A stretch of DNA of 64,000 nt. Origin: Pararge aegeria. Taxonomy: Eukaryota; Arthropoda; Insecta; Lepidoptera; Nymphalidae. Shown one piece after another: positions 1 to 9,730 of this stretch; the first letter of the stretch is position 1, and the number at the start of each line of letters is the position of its first letter. Below the pieces are notes generated by a model, which saw only the letters and a program-made list of their open reading frames with translations, was not told the DNA's origin and made no database searches. Where the stretch lies: contig NC_053199.1 in NCBI RefSeq assembly GCF_905163445.1, forward strand, positions 15,758,501 to 15,822,500, written 5' to 3'. Made by a program: the position numbers and the translations under genes.

Positions 1-57
1 AAATTTGGATACATCATCATTATGTTTAGGATGTACTGAATGTTAAAGTGAAGTCAC

Positions 58-312
58 TTAAATTCAAAAAATTCAAAATTCAAAATTCAAAATTTCTTTA
101 TTCATGTAGGCCTATCACAGGCACTTATGAAGCGTTCATATATAATTGTTTACATAATTGTAACGGGATGGTGATAACTTCGTTCGCCAACTTAAATCTA
201 AAGCTACGAGGGTTCCAAACGCGCCCTGGTCTAAGAAGAGCCCACAACAAACTTAGCCGGGTAAATTTATTTTTTTGTTATCACCATCTTCCAGTAAATT
301 TAAATTAAGCTA
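58..312 (-). repeat. R1-family interspersed repeat (retroposon 3' end)
   Basis: The left end has repeated TTCAAAA units followed by TTTCTTTATTC, which read on the minus strand is an AATAAA-bearing tail. The body contains 'AAGCTACGAGGGTTCCAAAC' and 'CCCACAACAAACTTAGCCGG'. The same order of blocks recurs near 33.5, 37.9 and 60.4 kb, so this is a dispersed family. The open frame here is not a gene. The element class (SINE, or LINE 3' UTR) cannot be decided from the window. Confidence 0.7.
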
Positions 313-395
313 TGAAGCTAGAGCAATTCACACCCAAGCTTTCATTACTGGCCCTCACCGTAAGTAATGAATAAATGGAAAGAAAAACTCCTGTA

Positions 396-419
396 GGGGA
401 GGCCGGGGCTGAAAGTTCC
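396..419 (+). repeat. left terminal inverted repeat of pogo-like element
   Basis: It starts GGGGAGGCCGGGGCTGAAAG and pairs with 2673-2696 (23 of 24 bases). The flanking TA is at 394-395. Confidence 0.88.
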
Positions 420-597
420 GATTTTCAAATAACATGTAATTTTATGAAAAAAAAATAAGATTTCAATTTTTAATATTTGATTTTATTAAAAAGTCTTAAT
501 CGGTCTCTGTAATAGTGAAGTCATTTCTGCTAGTTTCTTAATATATTTTTTTGTACAGGCATATTTTTGCATAATTTTGGAAAGGAACATTTAACCC

Positions 598-650
598 CAC
601 TTTGGGGCGAGTTGTTCCATGTGTGGGGCAAATTGTTCCACTTGGGTAAT
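598..650 (+). promoter_or_regulatory. left subterminal repeats of pogo-like element
   Basis: Two G-rich motifs close together, GGGGCGAGTTGTTCC and GGGGCAAATTGTTCC. Related copies sit inside the right end (about 2275-2325: GGGGTAAGTTGTTCC, GGGGAACAACCAGCCCC), and ACTTCCAGCCCC is in the right TIR. Subterminal repeats of this kind often bind transposase; that role is inferred. Confidence 0.5.
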
Positions 651-1156
651 TTAAATAAAGTAAAAGGATAATATAAGGTTTCTTTAAAATAAAACAATAA
701 TTTCTATAGATACGTTTATTACGTTGTTATAAAATGGTATAAACTTTAAAAAACACAAAAAAATTACTAGCTACGTCTAGATTAACATTTTGAAATGTTG
801 ACACTTCCATAACTGAACTTAAAAAAAGATAACAGAACATAACTGGCAATCTTCAGATAAATATTTCTTTTAATTCAACTATAATAGAGATTCATCAAGT
901 TAAAAACCTTACAAACATAACTGCACTTATTTTAACTACATAAAAAAATAGGTAACCTTCTTGCAAACGCTTCAATAATAAATTTAATGGAAAGTGAGAT
1001 CAAAACTTACAATTATAATAACTAAACAAATAACGTCAAATTATTTATCACCTTGAGGTTATCAAATTATTTTTATTAAGTGAAATAAAATTACAATGAA
1101 GACAAGTCATCAGTCTTGTTTTAATAAGTCGTAATCAACTTTGGTAACTTTTATTC

Positions 1157-1834
1157 TTATTCATCGTTAAATTCTTCATCTGACTCACAGTTGGGACACA
1201 CATAAGTAATGTTATCAGTTTCATTTATACATTTAACATGTGCCCAATTTCTACACAAGCTACATTCTATCCACTTTTCTCTTGGTAGTGAATTTGAATA
1301 TGAATCACAACAAATTATGCAGTACCATTCCAGAACCTCATCATCACTATCACTCTCGCTTTCTTGTAATACTCTTCGTTTACCTTTTTTTTGAGCTTTT
1401 CCCTTGCCTTTATATTTTTCTTTATTATTGTTGTTTTCTTTCCCCTTGTTTCTAATTGCTTTTTCTTTCCTTGATTTCTTCTTTACCTGTTCTTCAGCTA
1501 ATGCATTTTTTTCTGGCGTGTCGGTCAAAACAGCTGTCTTTCTAATACGGCGTTTTGTAGCCATCTGCAATCTTGGGGATGCCTTTGGTAAAGGCTTTAC
1601 AATTTCAGGATTAAACACAGCTGAAGCATTCATCTTTACTGGTGTAAATTGAAGTTCTTGGGCACTATTAATGGTCACAGAGGCAGCCTGAGATACATCA
1701 CCCTGATCTGTTGCAGATTGTTGAGGTGGTTCACAAATCTGACCCGATGTTGAAGTGTTTATGGTAATAGATTCCGGCTGCAAAGTAATCTGAGGTAATA
1801 TTTGAATATTGGATGGTCCTGGCTGGTCATCCAT
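1157..1834 (-). CDS. C-terminal PHD-finger remnant of a pogo-like transposase protein
   Basis: A 225-codon open frame on the minus strand. The in-frame region continues upstream to a stop at about 1893, so the Met is only the first available one. Residues 1-100 are Ser/Thr/Pro/Gln-rich and low complexity. About 117-157 are strongly basic (KKKSRKEK and GKGKAQKKGKRR, likely nuclear targeting), then comes an acidic run SESDSDDE. The last 55 residues form a C4HC3 zinc finger with C172, C175, C191, C194, H199, C202, C213 and C216. Insect pogo/Tigger-like DDE proteins commonly end in such a finger. It lies inside the transposon described above and lacks the HTH and DDE parts, so it cannot transpose by itself. 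Odd point: this tail stays open while the N-terminal region is frameshifted. It could be a young deletion derivative or a retained chromatin-reading peptide; the window cannot tell. Confidence 0.75.
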   Translation of the reverse strand: MDDQPGPSNIQILPQITLQPESITINTSTSGQICEPPQQSATDQGDVSQAASVTINSAQELQFTPVKMNASAVFNPEIVKPLPKASPRLQMATKRRIRKTAVLTDTPEKNALAEEQVKKKSRKEKAIRNKGKENNNNKEKYKGKGKAQKKGKRRVLQESESDSDDEVLEWYCIICCDSYSNSLPREKWIECSLCRNWAHVKCINETDNITYVCPNCESDEEFNDE

Positions 1835-1894
1835 TTCAATCGTAACTGAACTGCTAGAAGGCTGGAGGGGTTCCTCATTTGAAAAGAAAATTTA

Positions 1895-2220
1895 ACTACA
1901 CATTCATACGCAAGTTTTTCGCACCTCTTCTGGCAGCAAACCGAAGTATATCGATGAACACTTTAAAATGTAGTTAACTAGCTCTTTTTCCTGTTCTGTG
2001 GTAAACACTGATCTGCTTTTATAACCTCTTCTTTATAGATAAGATAAGATCTTTACCAGCTTTAATTTTTTTTACAAATCGATGTCATGTGGCAAATTTC
2101 CAGTTCTCTGGCTACCATTTTTACTTTTCTTCCATCTTGTATGACAGCATTGGCAGCTTGACGTAATAACGTTTCGGATATTTCCCCTCTCTCAGTTTTT
2201 CGTTTGTAGGTACGTACCAT
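1895..2220 (-). pseudogene. N-terminal HTH remnant of the pogo-like transposase
   Basis: Minus-strand translation from the ATG at 2218-2220 gives MVRTYKRKTERGEISETLL and then residues containing VARELEICHMT. This resembles the start of the psq/pogo helix-turn-helix region of insect DDE-1 transposases. The frame then breaks, and a second frame continues with VFTTEQEKELVNYILKCSS and YFGLLPEEVRK, which is the next conserved block of those proteins. At least one indel therefore disrupts the N-terminus. After about 'AYE' the sequence jumps to the C-terminal region, so the catalytic core is deleted. Family assignment is by recalled similarity. Confidence 0.7.
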
Positions 2221-2672
2221 CCTAAAAAAATGAAAAATATACTGTAAAAATGTATAGAAAATTTAAGGATCGATTGGGGTAAGTTGTTCCGGGGAACAAC
2301 CAGCCCCTTTAGGAGGGAACTTGTAGCCCCAAATTATATTTTTGGATAAAAACTGTCATGCTAGCAAATTAACAAATTCAATTGAAAAAACATTCAAGCT
2401 ACAAAATACCTCACAAATGCCACTCTAAAATTTGAAAGATGCACATAAATCGGTCAATAATAAAGAAAAATAGACCAAAAAGTTTAATAACGAAAAAATT
2501 TACTCACGTGGTGTTCTAATAGCACAGTGCACACGGCCACACTTTCGCCGCCGTCGAAGCAACTAAGATGGCCGCCAAAGTGGCGCGGTACCTGATGCTT
2601 CAACGACGCACTTCACGTGAATTGCTATCTCTTTTCTTTACAAAGTTATTACTGTCGGAACAACGTGCCCCA

Positions 2673-2696
2673 GGAACTTCCAGCCCCGGCCTCCCC
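2673..2696 (-). repeat. right terminal inverted repeat of pogo-like element
   Basis: It ends AGCCCCGGCCTCCCC, followed by TA at 2697-2698. It pairs with 396-419 with one mismatch. Confidence 0.88.
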
Positions 2697-2698
2697 TA

Positions 2699-3329
2699 CT
2701 CTTTTTACCTCAAAAAAATTGACGCAATGAATTGTCAAAGTGTTCAAAATGATATCCAAAGTTTATGATCTATTCAAGATTACCTTTATTTGGCAAGATT
2801 TTTGACACCAGACTGAATTTGCACAAGACTGTAAAGTTTGGAAACTTCCATAACTGATCCAGCAATATACGTATAGTTGGTCAGATACATATAATTACTT
2901 TATAATCTATGGATACTTAAATGTTATTATTTCTGATTAAGTGTTTATAGCACTATTGTAATAAACTGTTATACAATTGGGTTAATTCTGTCAGTACCTC
3001 TTTGAGATTTGTATCTCGGACCTAGATCGCAACAACTCAACCATGTTTGGTGTTAAGGTATTCGTAAATGTTTCTTATCTGACCGAGATCTTCGATAACA
3101 TTTGTATTATCGTTTAATACATTCTTTGTTTCTGGTATATTTAACTATACTTTGTGACAAAAACTAAATAGAGTTCTCTAGCAAGCAAAATTTGAAGAAG
3201 TATCTACACAACCCGCGTTAGAACATCGCGATGAGTTTAAGATAAGCTATATCCCTTTATCTCTAATAAAAGCAAAGGCCTATGTCCAGCAGTGGGATTT
3301 AAAAATCTATTGTATTTTTCTCGTCCCAA
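2699..3329. other. unassigned AT-rich spacer
   Basis: No coding region recognised. Around 3268-3297 the string GGCCTATGTCCAGCAGTGGG matches the terminal coding motif of the RTE-like fragments at 54.0 and 56.8 kb, so a very short remnant of that family is present. Confidence 0.4.
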
Positions 3330-3604
3330 TTGTAGCGTAGTAGTTGTGGAGCTTTTTGAGATAGAGCTCGTCCGGTGAAGTACTATCATCATGCTTATTT
3401 CTGCCGCTAAATAGCATTGTTGCAATGCTGCATTTCGTTCTAAAGGGCGTGGTTGCCGTTGTAACATCTACGCCTCAAATTAATGAACACATAGCATGTT
3501 GCAGAACGTGCTCCTTGCATGCTCTGTGAAGTATTGCTCTGTTTATAGGCAATGGATTTCTACTTAACATCAGGTGAGCCATCTACCTGACCCGTCAATA
3601 AAAA
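3330..3604 (+). repeat. R3-family interspersed repeat
   Basis: Blocks 'GAGCTCGTCCGGTGAAGTAC', 'CATGCTTATTTCTGCCGC' and 'AAGGGCGTGGTTGCCG', ending near 'CAGGTGAGCCATCTACCTGA' and an A-rich stretch. Related copies occur at 27.95-28.13 kb (+), 29.89-30.11 kb (-) and, as short fragments, 40.65 and 55.98 kb. Confidence 0.6.
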
Positions 3605-3690
3605 CTACAAAAAAAAAACTATAAAGGACTGGATGATGGGATACAGGTATCTTGCAGGGAGTTTTGTTAGGGTAAAAGAAGGCAGATTGA

Positions 3691-3850
3691 AACGGTGATA
3701 GCGCATTGGGTAGGAGCGCGACTTCACTTCGGGAGTCCCAGTTCGAATCTCAGCACGCACCTCTAACTTTTCTAAGTTATGTGCGTTTTGAGTAATTAAA
3801 ATATCACTTGCTTCAACGGTAAAGGAAAACATTGTGAGGAAACCTGCATG
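3691..3850 (+). mobile_element. SINE-A copy, head and central body
   Basis: The head 'GGTGATAGCGCATTGGG' followed by 'CAGTTCGAATCTC' is tRNA-like (pol III A and B box-like). The body has 'CTAACTTTTCTAAGTTATGT' and 'CACTTGCTTCAACGGTAAAG', ending 'GAGGAAACCTGCATG'. This copy stops before the conserved 'CCGCACTGGGCCAGCGTGG' half present in other copies, so it is 3'-truncated. Confidence 0.75.
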
Positions 3851-4011
3851 ACGATACGGAGTTTAATACTCGAAAACGAGTTCTCTATTGAGAGCTAGCA
3901 AATTTTATACTAAGACTGCAGCATTGGCCAATGGGCTCTAATTATCCATCAATTGTTGGCGACAATGTTCTGATGCATTTGATAAGAACATACGAATAAA
4001 CTTACTCTATC

Positions 4012-4185
4012 CACTTTCCACTTTTTTATCGGCTTTGTACGCTTAGGTTGCCTTTAAAAGATCACTTTTAGCCTTTGCACCCTAGCACTAAGTACTATTA
4101 CTGGTTTCCGTGTATTTTTTCTGTGTTGTAATGTATTATGGTGCAATAAAGTTTTTCTATTCTATTCTATTCTATTCTATTCTAT
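4012..4185 (+). mobile_element. LINE-d 3' end with (TCTAT)6 tail
   Basis: The sequence 'TTTAAAAGATCACTTTTAGC' and 'TTTGCACCCTAGCACTAAGT' is shared with 10.44-10.63 kb (+) and 31.19-31.26 kb (-). It ends with GCAATAAAG and six TCTAT units at 4156-4185, typical of a non-LTR 3' UTR with tandem tail. No coding part is present. Confidence 0.65.
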
Positions 4186-4822
4186 ATCATGAGTGAAAGC
4201 AAAGCTCAGTGTGACGAAAATATAAACAAAGATTACGTTTTTTAGGTAATTTCAAAACCAGGTTGGTAACATTAAACATGTGGTAACTGACACCATCGAC
4301 CCATTTAACGCACTATAGTTTAAATAACTACGTTTCAAGAATAACATTGCTCTTCTATAGTAAACTACTCAAGCGACACTTCAATTTGACATAATAAGAG
4401 ACGCTAATGTAGCTTTTGTGATGTTAACGTAGAGTTGTGTTTACAGTGCTGTGTTAAAATGTTTACCTCGAAGTCATGAATTTTACCTAAAAGCCAATTG
4501 TTGTATGTTGGCGATTGATAGATGTTCCAAAGGTCAGATAAAACATGGAATTGTTTTAAAGGTATTAGAGATAATATAATACCTACTAGTAAATTGTGTG
4601 AATTTGAAATTTAGTGGTTCTAAAGTTACTGGTACGTTTGAGCGTTTTGGGACTAAAACTGCCTCATGTACTAACATCTAGTACGAGGTTCTGCGTTCGA
4701 TCTCCTGGTTGACCCGATAGTGTTGGATAGTTTTTCTGTCAAGAAATTCTTAGTTCCAGCCCAGTCAGTTTGGAGATCAAGTTGTCGATCCCACGCCTAA
4801 CCTCTTTCCTCTTCACTCTTTT

Positions 4823-4935
4823 GAATGAATGAATGAATACACTTTTATTGTACGCCACATAAAATTACAGAAAAGTGGTAAATCAATTTTTTATACAAAG
4901 TATACAATTTGGTGGCCGTACTATTACCATTAACA
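4823..4935 (-). mobile_element. LINE-c 3' end, 5'-truncated
   Basis: (GAAT)n then ACACTTTTATTGTACGCCACAT, which read on the minus strand is AATAAAAGTGT(ATTC)n, the tail seen attached to LINE-c coding sequence at 49.66-50.18 kb. 'CAATTTGGTGGCCGTA' belongs to the same 3' UTR. Confidence 0.7.
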
Positions 4936-5204
4936 CTTGATTTATCAATTTGCATCCTATGCATAAAATAATAGAAAACCATTGAGAAACCTCGACAACA
5001 GCCATAAACAACGCAAATTAAATATTCGCACTATCATTATAAAACCGTTTAGATTCTCCATTATGAATGATCCATGGCAGACCAAGTGGTAACGTGATGT
5101 CGGACCTATAAAAGGAATGCGAAAGTAATTTCCTGTCAACTCCCTAGAACCGCTTAACGGTTTTTATTTATGAAAGGGTGCTATTATGTATTATTTATTT
5201 TCAT

Positions 5205-5360
5205 TATTTGTACACCACATCTAGTCCAAAAACACAAAAAAAAAAACAAACACTTCAAGTACGTAGTAGGATACAAAATGCGGCCTTATCGCTATCTAAC
5301 GATCTCTGCCAGGCAACCTCAGGATTAGGAAAAATAAAAAGAAAACTTTATTTCTGCCTT
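5205..5360 (-). mobile_element. LINE-c 3' UTR fragment
   Basis: It contains 'GCGGCCTTATCGCTATC' and 'GATCTCTGCCAGGCAACCT', the LINE-c signature in minus orientation, preceded by TTGTACACCACA. No coding part. Confidence 0.7.
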
Positions 5361-5399
5361 TAGAATGTCTTCAATCTTTTCTTGCTTTTGTTTCGCCCT

Positions 5400-5540
5400 A
5401 AAACCGGAGCATCCCGAGGAGATTATGATTTATAACGTTACACAACTGAAATTCCAAGCAATTGTTCATTGTAAAGTCAACATCTCCCGAGAATGAATTT
5501 AAGCTTGAATATAGCAAATTAAGCTTAATGTTTATTTTCT
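5400..5540 (+). repeat. R4-family interspersed repeat
   Basis: It begins 'AACCGGAGCATCCCGAGGAG' and contains 'GTAAAGTCAACATCTCCCG' and 'AGCAAATTAAGCTTAATG'. The same blocks, partly rearranged, recur near 45.4-45.6 kb and 48.47-48.66 kb. Confidence 0.5.
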
Positions 5541-5544
5541 TTAT

Positions 5545-6292
5545 TGCTCGAATGTCATTCCCGAGATAATTATTCTTTGTACCGACAACTAGGATGTAAG
5601 TTATTTGTACCACAGAACGATTTACGTAATTTAATAAAAAAAATAACACAGTAGCCTTTCTTGGAACAATTTACACATACCAATAAATATTTCGCACGCT
5701 TTCTCGTTGGTATTTCGAGATGATGAATATCAATGCAGGGAGTTTGTTCAAAACGAACCTTAATACCTTTGTGATAGGGTTTACGTAACATAAGGCGTGG
5801 AAATGAAGTATTGGCACCCGTTGATTGAAGGGGCTATACTTAACACCGCATAACAATTATTTTTTATTGGATAAATTCTTTTGGCGGCATTTTATTACTG
5901 TAAAATGTGGTTTGCAATTAAATTCCTGTTGTAGCGTTGATGTGTTGCATAAACACTAAAAAGGACTTGTTTTTTCACTTGAGTGATTTTACCTTCGATC
6001 TACAAACTACTTTTTGATCAAATTTAATTTTGAAATTTAATTTAATTTGTATAAACCTTTAAAAATAAATGTTAATACAAATTAAATAGCAATACAAAAT
6101 CGACTATCGCTCTTAATTATTATAAAAGATTAAAATAAAATTATTTTGTACAAGATTTCTAAGTCGGTTTCAAGTACCTTACATGTATATTACACTCTCG
6201 GTCTCCTTACAGTGCTCGCTTACAGCTCGCACGCTTAAACCGCCTTGACAGTAAAACTCAATTTTGCATACTTTATATTTAACTATTATTAT
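5545..6292. other. unassigned AT-rich spacer
   Basis: Rich in short AAATTTAATTT-type stretches. The small open frames here have no recognisable composition or motif. Confidence 0.3.
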
Positions 6293-6305
6293 AAGTTGCA
6301 GGCAT

Positions 6306-8022
6306 AGCTCAACACAAGTGGATTCTACACTATAGGGTACGCAGATGACATTGCTATTCTCATCAGCGGTAAACTAGAATACACGCTATGCGAAATCATG
6401 CAAAGAGCTTTACGACTAATTGAAAGGTGGTGTAAGGAAAACGATCTTTCAGTAAACCCTAAGAAAACACAGCTGGTTCTCTTCACTAACAAAAGGAAAC
6501 CGGATATACCAAAATTACCCACCCTGTTCAATACGAGCCTCACCCTGTCTAATGAAGTAAAATACCTAGGAGTCACCTTGGACAGCAAGCTCAGTTGGAA
6601 AAGGCACATAGAAGACAAAACAAACAAAGCAACTATTATATTACACCAATGTAAACGCATGCTAGGTAAAACCTGGGGACTAAAACCTAAAATAATGAAT
6701 TGGCTGTACCTAGCAGTAGTAAGGAGTACTCTGGCATATGCTGCACTCATATGGTGGCCAAGAACAGAACTCATAACTACCCAGCAAGAACTACAAAAAT
6801 TTCAACGACAAGCGTGCCTAGCCATCACTGGCGGCATGAGCACGACACCAACAACAGCGCTTGAAACCATACTGGGCATCCCGCCGCTCCACCTATATAT
6901 CAAAAAAGAGGCTACACTTGCAGCCCTGAGACTCAGAACCTCAGGACTCTGGAAGAACACCAACACAGCACACACCAAAATCCTGGAAGAGGCGTACAAA
7001 AGGCAACCACAACTAGAGTGGAAATGCGACAGAACTAGTAAACGCTACATATTAGATAGGCAATACAAAATAAACCTAGAAAAAGAACAAAGCAGCAAAA
7101 CAGAACAAAACACCATCGAAGTATACACGGACGGTTCCAAAAGCAAAACAGGCACAGGATCCGGTATAGTATGCCCGGAGCTAAACATGAGTATCAGCTA
7201 CCCACTTGGTAAGAACAATTCTGTCTTCCAAGCAGAATGCGTCGGCATCACTACTGCAGCCATAGCGATGACAAACAGGAAGGTAATGAACAATAAAATA
7301 ATCATAAACTCTGACAGCCAAACGGTTCTCCGTTCCCTGGCCAGCAGCAGCACAACCTCTAATCTCATATACGACTGCCACAACGCCCTGGAAACACTCG
7401 CTGCCTATAATGACATCACCCTGAGGTGGGTCAAAGGGCATGACGGGAACCCAGACAACGAAGCGGCAGACTCACTAGCTCGCCAAGCCACAACACTGAA
7501 GGTAGTAGGACCAGAACCGATCGTACCGATTCCGTTCAGTGATTACAAAACATGGCTACATGAACAAACACAAAGGGAGCATTCCCAACTTTGGGCCAAT
7601 GCAAAAGATTGTAAACAAACCAAAATAGCTTTCCCTAACCTAAACCAACAACTAACTAACAAACTACTCCGCCTGGATAGAAGCAAACTTAGGACGGTGG
7701 TGGGAATCATAACAGGACATAGCTCCTTAAACAGACATCTTTCCATTATAGGTGTCACCGACAGCCCTCTTTGCAGAGCATGCATGGAGAAGAATGAAAC
7801 ACCTACGCACGTGATACTGGAGTGCACGGGCGTGACAGAGCAACGCGAGATCTACCTGGGATCACCAGCCACTTTCCCAGAAGTCCTCAGCAACCTGGGC
7901 GGCATGCTGGGATTCTGGAACGAGCTTGGATGGCTGGAGTAGCGAGCAACACTGGGAAATTTCACGTACAACAAGCGAAGCGCTTACGTGCGGAAACTGC
8001 CCAGAAGAAGAAGAAGAAGAAG
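6306..8022 (+). mobile_element. LINE-a: 5'-truncated I-superfamily non-LTR retrotransposon
   Basis: The insertion is bounded by the duplicated target AAGTTGCAGGCAT (6293-6305 and 8023-8035) and ends in a (GAA)n tail. It starts inside the reverse transcriptase domain just before the YADD motif and runs through RNase H and a C-terminal zinc knuckle to a stop at 7942, followed by a short 3' UTR. The 5' end was lost during insertion, as is usual for target-primed reverse transcription. A second, shorter member with the same style of tail lies at 11.39-11.64 kb in opposite orientation. Confidence 0.88.
6308..7942 (+). CDS. partial pol: reverse transcriptase C-terminus plus RNase H
   Basis: The reading frame is open from 6308; the first ATG at 6398 is internal and is not a natural start. 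The frame opens with SGFYTIGYADDIAILISG, the catalytic YADD of the reverse transcriptase. It continues through the thumb region (NEVKYLGVTLDSKLSW, ALIWWP) to an RNase H domain. Numbered from the Met at 6398 this has YTDGS with D245, FQAECVGI, INSDSQ and WVKGHDGNPDNEAAD, so the acidic active-site set D-E-D-D is visible. The C-terminus has a Cys-His knuckle (CRACMEKNETPTHVILEC) and the LGSPATF...FWNELGWLE ending typical of I-superfamily elements. There is no frameshift or stop in 545 codons, so the copy is young. Without its N-terminal ORF1 and endonuclease it cannot mobilise itself. Confidence 0.88.
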   Translation, partial: LNTSGFYTIGYADDIAILISGKLEYTLCEIMQRALRLIERWCKENDLSVNPKKTQLVLFTNKRKPDIPKLPTLFNTSLTLSNEVKYLGVTLDSKLSWKRHIEDKTNKATIILHQCKRMLGKTWGLKPKIMNWLYLAVVRSTLAYAALIWWPRTELITTQQELQKFQRQACLAITGGMSTTPTTALETILGIPPLHLYIKKEATLAALRLRTSGLWKNTNTAHTKILEEAYKRQPQLEWKCDRTSKRYILDRQYKINLEKEQSSKTEQNTIEVYTDGSKSKTGTGSGIVCPELNMSISYPLGKNNSVFQAECVGITTAAIAMTNRKVMNNKIIINSDSQTVLRSLASSSTTSNLIYDCHNALETLAAYNDITLRWVKGHDGNPDNEAADSLARQATTLKVVGPEPIVPIPFSDYKTWLHEQTQREHSQLWANAKDCKQTKIAFPNLNQQLTNKLLRLDRSKLRTVVGIITGHSSLNRHLSIIGVTDSPLCRACMEKNETPTHVILECTGVTEQREIYLGSPATFPEVLSNLGGMLGFWNELGWLE

Positions 8023-8047
8023 AAGTTGCAGGCATCTTGACTTCATT

Positions 8048-8292
8048 TGACGGCAGCTACCCTGCTTTCTGAGTCAAGGCTTTGGGTTCGATTCCCACAA
8101 CTGGAAAATGTTTGCGTGATGAGCATGCATGCATGTTTTTCAGTGCCTGGGTGTTTATTTGTATATTATAAGTATTTAAGTATACTATTCATAAAAATAT
8201 TCATCAGTCATCTTAGTAGCCATAACACAAGCTACGCTTACTTTGGGGCTAGATAGCGATGTGTGTATTGTCATACTATATTTATTTATTTG
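8048..8292 (+). mobile_element. SINE-B copy, near full length
   Basis: A tRNA-like head with B box 'GGGTTCGATTCCCACAACTGG' (shortened A-box region), then the body 'GTGATGAGCATGCATGC', 'CATCAGTCATCTTAGTAGCC', 'ACACAAGCTACGCTTACTTT' and 'GATAGCGATGTGTGTATTG', and a TTTATTTATT tail. It lies 12 bases right of the LINE-a target duplication. Confidence 0.8.
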
Positions 8293-8349
8293 TCTGTCAA
8301 GAGCTTCACCAAAGGTCACATTTTCACCTACCTATATAAACTTCGAGTA

Positions 8350-8530
8350 TAATGAAAATACACTTTATTGTACAACTAAAATAATTAAATTATAAACAAA
8401 AAAACACAAAATATAACATTCAGGTACAATGGGCGGCCTTATCGCTAAAAAGCGATCTCTGCCAGGCAACCCGACAAAGGAAAGGGAAAAAAACTTTAGG
8501 GTTAGGTTGTACCCAAGAAGAAGTTACCAA
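8350..8530 (-). mobile_element. LINE-c 3' UTR fragment
   Basis: ACACTTTATTGTACAACT at the left, then GGGCGGCCTTATCGCTAAAA and GATCTCTGCCAGGCAACC, the LINE-c 3' UTR in minus orientation. Confidence 0.72.
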
Positions 8531-8535
8531 ATTAA

Positions 8536-9247
8536 AAAATATATATCAATCATTACATCATACACAGTATAGTATATGCCATATTTCAAAGAAGCAAAAA
8601 AAAACAAATTTGTATAATAGAGGTCAGTGTATGATGTACATATTCCATTGTTTATAAATGACGGTGGAGATGACAGATCTGCCATACGCAATGTTGCAGC
8701 AATGGTTTATCAGTTACCCAGCAAATAAATATAAATTATAAATAAAGCAACAATAAATATTAAAAGCCGATAGGTAATTATTGACATTAAATCAATGTAA
8801 GCGAAGTGGCTGACAAGTGGAAACACCGTCCATAATGTTTCCTTGTTCGGCCAATGAATAAAGATGTTTTATTAATAAACTAATAGTGAAATAAACTACT
8901 GGAATTATGGCCGGATTAATATTTATTTATACTTGTTTTGAATGTTGGAAATTGTAGCGATGGTGAAATAGGCTAATGCACAAATCTTAAATTCAACTAA
9001 ATTGACATCTTGAAGTTACTTTACGCAGATATTATGTCTTGTGTACACGTGAATTAGCATTACGATTCTGAATTCTTTAAATCGATAAAACTCTTAAAAA
9101 GATCAACACCTAATTATTATAGGCGCTTTAAAGTGATCCTTCTTTCTCTTTCCTTACTGTTTTGACCAGCGAACCTGGTTTTAACCATTAATAACTTTAA
9201 CGTACTCGTGCGGATATCCCCATCCCTATCGCTACCTATCCTATCCT
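8536..9247. other. unassigned spacer
   Basis: AT-rich; no motif, tandem array or coding region recognised. A short (CTATC)n run sits at about 9231-9250. Confidence 0.3.
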
Positions 9248-9689
9248 ATCCTACTTCCTACTAATATTATAAATGTCAATGTAAGTTTGTTTCTTACGCT
9301 TTCACGCAATAACTATTTAACCGATCCTCATGAAACTTTATACACATATTCTTGGAAATGCTAGAAGTAATATAGGATACTTTTTATCCTGACATTGCTC
9401 GCACTGCTCGGTTCCTTTGGGAAAGGGGATGAAAGTGTTTGACGATTAAAATATTTTTTTGTACTATAGAGGTTATAATATGGGTTTATTTTTGCCCAAA
9501 CTTTGTGTAGATCTGATGAATGTGGTTGGAGATAGACGACAGAACTCCTCAGCGGACAGCAGCAAACCCCTCATTTAAGGCTTAGCGATACTGAATAGGT
9601 ACTTTAATTTTTTTAGAACTACAACTAAATTGAATGGCACATCAAAAAACAAAATCAAACGCAGACGAAGTCGCGGACTACAGCTAGTA
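9248..9689 (+). repeat. R2 abundant lepidopteran repeat
   Basis: It starts 'CTACTAATATTATAAATGTC', contains 'TTACGCTTTCACGCAATAAC' and 'GAAACTTTATACACATATTC', and ends 'GACGAAGTCGCGGACTACAG'. I recognise this start/end combination as a very common interspersed repeat of moth and butterfly genomes. A head-to-head partner follows at 9.73 kb. Its transposon class is unclear to me. Confidence 0.7.
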
Positions 9690-9730
9690 ATTTAATATAC
9701 TTAGACACGGATAATTTAATGGTATATTAC

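Larger units (their letters stand above)
396..2696 (-). mobile_element. pogo-like (Tc1/mariner superfamily) DNA transposon, internally deleted
   Basis: A 2.3-kb unit is bounded by 24-bp inverted repeats (396-419 and 2673-2696, starting GGGGAGGCCGGGGCTG, one mismatch) and flanked by TA on both sides (394-395, 2697-2698), the target site of the Tc1/mariner/pogo superfamily. On the minus strand it carries a decayed N-terminal DNA-binding region (about 1895-2220) and an open C-terminal PHD-type region (1157-1834). In full-length insect relatives a DDE endonuclease of several hundred residues lies between them; here the two parts nearly abut, so the catalytic domain is gone. Both ends also carry G-rich subterminal repeats related to GGGGCAAGTTGTTCC. 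It must be non-autonomous and would need a transposase in trans. Confidence 0.85.

Noticed and set aside
6325..6774. 149-codon minus-strand open frame
   Set aside because: Antisense shadow of the intact LINE-a coding frame.
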